Positions 5,689-7,292 of a stretch of DNA of 7,292 nt are shown one piece after another. Origin of the DNA: Candidatus Aminicenantota bacterium (GTDB lineage Bacteria; Acidobacteriota; Aminicenantia; Aminicenantales; Aminicenantaceae); the NCBI GenBank assembly GCA_030620655.1, contig JAUXEH010000138.1:1-7292 (forward strand). Direction: 5' to 3'. The stretch's first letter is position 1. Each line of letters starts with the position of its first letter. The notes below the pieces were generated by a model that was not told the DNA's origin, did no database searches, and saw only the letters and a program-made list of their open reading frames with translations. The translations under genes and the position numbers were made by a program.

Positions 5689-7048
5689 ACCCGAGGAAGC
5701 GGATGCCGAGGCGCTGGATGTTGGCCTCGAGGGTGGGCAGCTCAATATTCAGGTCCTTGGCCGCCATGTCCATGTCCCAATCGTTGCGGAGCAGGGCATT
5801 GTGGATGTATTCACGGTCGAAATTCTCCCTGGCCGAACTGAGTGAACGGCTTTCGTCCATCCCTCTGATGAACTGCGACTCCCGGGGCTCGACCAGCAGA
5901 TACAGGTGGGAGGCTTCGATCCGATCCTCCTTGATCATGATGGCGAAGCGTTCCAGGACATTGATGAGCTCGCTCACGTTACCGGGCCAGGTGTAGCTGA
6001 TAAAGGCCTGCATGGCCTCCTGGCTCATAGTCTTTTCCTTCTTCCCGGTTTCGCGAGCAAAAAGCTTGAGGTAGTAACGGATAAGGACCGGGATATCCTC
6101 CCGGCGCTCCCGCAGAGGTGGGATGGCCATGGGGATGACGTTCAGCTTGAAAAACAGCTCCTCCAGGAACTTTTTCTCTTGGGTAAGCTTGCGCAGGTCC
6201 TTGTCGGTGGCCGCGATGATCCGGATGTCGGTCGTCAGGGAATCTTCGGATCCCAACGGCTGGAATTTTCTCTCTTCGATCAATCTCACGAGCTTGGCTT
6301 GAGTCTTGAGGCTCATCTCTCCGATGTCGTCCAGGAAGAGAGTGCCCCCGTCCGCCAGCAGCATTATCCCTTTCTTATCGCGTTCCGAATTCGGAAGCGC
6401 GTCCCGGATGTGTCCGAAGAGCTCGTCTTCGATCAACTCGTCCGGGATGGCCGCGGCACTGATCTGGATAAAGCGTTTGTTTCGCCGCTCGCTGCGCTGG
6501 TGGAGCATCCGGGCCACCAGCTTCTTGCCGGTACCGCTTTCGCCGGAGAGCAGGACCCTTCCTCCCGAGGGGGCCGCAGTCGCGATCTCCTTCCTCAGCC
6601 GCTGAACGACGGGGGATTTCCCTACCAGATGCAGCCGGGACCTGAGTCTTTCCTGGAGCTGGATGTTCTCCTCTTCCAGCCTTTTCTGCCGCAGGGCATT
6701 CTTGGCCGTCAGCACCACCTTCTCCAGGGAAAGGGGTTTCTCCAGGAAGTTGAAGGCACCCAGTTTGGTGGCTTTGACGGCGGATTCAACGGACCCGTGT
6801 CCCGTGATCATGACCACCTGGATGTTCTCTTCTTTGTCTTTGATCTTTTCCAGCACATCTATCCCGTTCATCTCCGGAAGCCAGATGTCCAGGAACACCA
6901 GGTCATACTGATCCGCCGCCAGGAACTCGAGGCCCTTTTCCCCGGTGGCCGTGGCCCCTACCGTATACCCCTCGTCCTCCAGGATACCCTGCAGGGATGA
7001 CCGGATGCCGGCTTCATCATCGATGATCAGGATCCTTTCGTTGCTCAT
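5687..7048 (-). CDS. NtrX/NtrC-family response regulator with degenerate AAA+ domain
   Basis: Two-component response regulator of 453 residues with the full NtrX layout. The receiver domain (1-~120) is complete: D10/D11, phospho-acceptor D54, T82 and K104. A linker helix (~120-138) and an AAA+ domain (~140-370) follow, then a Fis-type helix-turn-helix (~411-449). The AAA+ signatures are altered. Walker A is GESGTGKK (169-176, last residue K where E is usual). The sigma-54 contact loop GAFTGA is replaced by DALPNS (216-221) with length kept. Walker B is FLDDIGEM (catalytic E replaced by D241). The two arginine-finger positions are L295 and K301, and the sensor II arginine is S359 (WPGNVSEL). 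The presumed recognition helix (PTLEANIQRL) has few basic residues. It is therefore probably not a standard sigma-54 activator, although the reading frame is intact. The ATG overlaps the kinase stop (ATGA), so it is translationally coupled to its likely sensor. Confidence 0.93.
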   Translation of the reverse strand: MSNERILIIDDEAGIRSSLQGILEDEGYTVGATATGEKGLEFLAADQYDLVFLDIWLPEMNGIDVLEKIKDKEENIQVVMITGHGSVESAVKATKLGAFNFLEKPLSLEKVVLTAKNALRQKRLEEENIQLQERLRSRLHLVGKSPVVQRLRKEIATAAPSGGRVLLSGESGTGKKLVARMLHQRSERRNKRFIQISAAAIPDELIEDELFGHIRDALPNSERDKKGIMLLADGGTLFLDDIGEMSLKTQAKLVRLIEERKFQPLGSEDSLTTDIRIIAATDKDLRKLTQEKKFLEELFFKLNVIPMAIPPLRERREDIPVLIRYYLKLFARETGKKEKTMSQEAMQAFISYTWPGNVSELINVLERFAIMIKEDRIEASHLYLLVEPRESQFIRGMDESRSLSSARENFDREYIHNALLRNDWDMDMAAKDLNIELPTLEANIQRLGIRFLG

Positions 7049-7292
7049 GCCGGGAGTTGTATGACGAACCTAGCGCCCGTAGGCTTGTTGTCTTCCGCAT
7101 GGATGGTGCCCTTGTGCTCGCTGACGATCTGATTGACGATGGCGAGACCGAGGCCCGTCCCCTTTTTCTTGGTGGAGAAGTATGGAAGGAACAGCTTCTC
7201 CTTGTCCTCATCCGAGATCCCCGGCCCGGAGTCGGAAATCTCGAGAGACACCCGCCGTTGCAGCTGGTCGAAGGACGTCCGGATCCCCACCT
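7045..7292 (-). CDS. Sensor histidine kinase (NtrY-like), C-terminal part only
   Basis: The last ~82 residues of a sensor kinase whose 5' part lies beyond the right edge. The visible part is the second half of the HATPase_c ATP-binding domain, with the G1 box DSGPGI, the F box LFLPYFSTK and the G2 box GTGLGLAIV, ending GARFVIQLPA. These boxes are intact, so ATP binding looks functional. The N box, phospho-acceptor His and sensing domains are not visible. Its TGA stop overlaps the ATG of the response regulator (ATGA), marking it as the cognate sensor. It resembles NtrY/NtrB-type kinases, but this part alone cannot fix the subfamily. Confidence 0.93.
   Translation of the reverse strand, partial: VGIRTSFDQLQRRVSLEISDSGPGISDEDKEKLFLPYFSTKKKGTGLGLAIVNQIVSEHKGTIHAEDNKPTGARFVIQLPA

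Noticed and set aside
5200..5841. Plus-strand open frame of 213 codons running through the mgtE start, the intergenic region and the regulator end
   Set aside because: It crosses two inverted repeats and two opposite-strand genes and has no recognisable domain.
5906..7000. Long plus-strand open frame (364 codons) opposite the response regulator gene
   Set aside because: Fully antisense to a clear two-component regulator, with no domain, so a shadow frame.

Overview
The window carries seven protein genes, all on the minus strand, so transcription runs from right to left. Coding DNA is moderately GC-rich with tight gene overlaps, and the two larger intergenic regions are more AT-rich or repeat-rich. 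The gene set suggests an anaerobic bacterium of the Desulfobacterota (deltaproteobacterial) kind: an NtrY/NtrX-type two-component pair, an MgtE channel next to recO, and a soluble NADH-dehydrogenase-like flavin/iron-sulfur module of the type found with hydrogenases, formate dehydrogenases and other redox enzymes of anaerobes. This placement is inferred from gene content, not from a marker gene.

Right part (5687-7292): the last ~82 residues of a sensor histidine kinase overlap by four bases (ATGA) with a full-length NtrC/NtrX-family response regulator. Its receiver domain looks intact. Its AAA+ domain has changes at almost every signature position of a sigma-54 activator, and its DNA-recognition helix has lost its basic residues.

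Middle right (5329-5686): a 358-base non-coding gap. It holds two inverted-repeat hairpin elements in opposite orientations with a similar G-rich 24-base loop, and between them a perfect four-run G-quadruplex motif.

Middle (3219-5328): mgtE (Mg2+ channel) and recO (recombination mediator), four bases apart and probably one transcript.

Left part (1-3218): a NuoE-like, NuoF-like and HoxU/NuoG-N-like operon. The first two genes overlap, the third follows eight bases later and runs off the left edge. Together they would oxidise or reduce NAD(P)(H) at FMN and pass electrons through a chain of [2Fe-2S] and [4Fe-4S] clusters to a partner enzyme, presumably encoded beyond the left edge. A good sigma-70-type promoter overlaps the recO stop codon. 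It would give a ~180-base leader with a near-palindrome at the start site, a possible 29-residue leader ORF, and a long-range inverted repeat pairing the start of that ORF with a segment just upstream of the NuoE-like gene.

The observations most worth following are the degenerate NtrX-like regulator, the cysteine-rich tail and missing His-ligated cluster of the HoxU-like subunit, the structured leader, and the G-rich-loop hairpin family.
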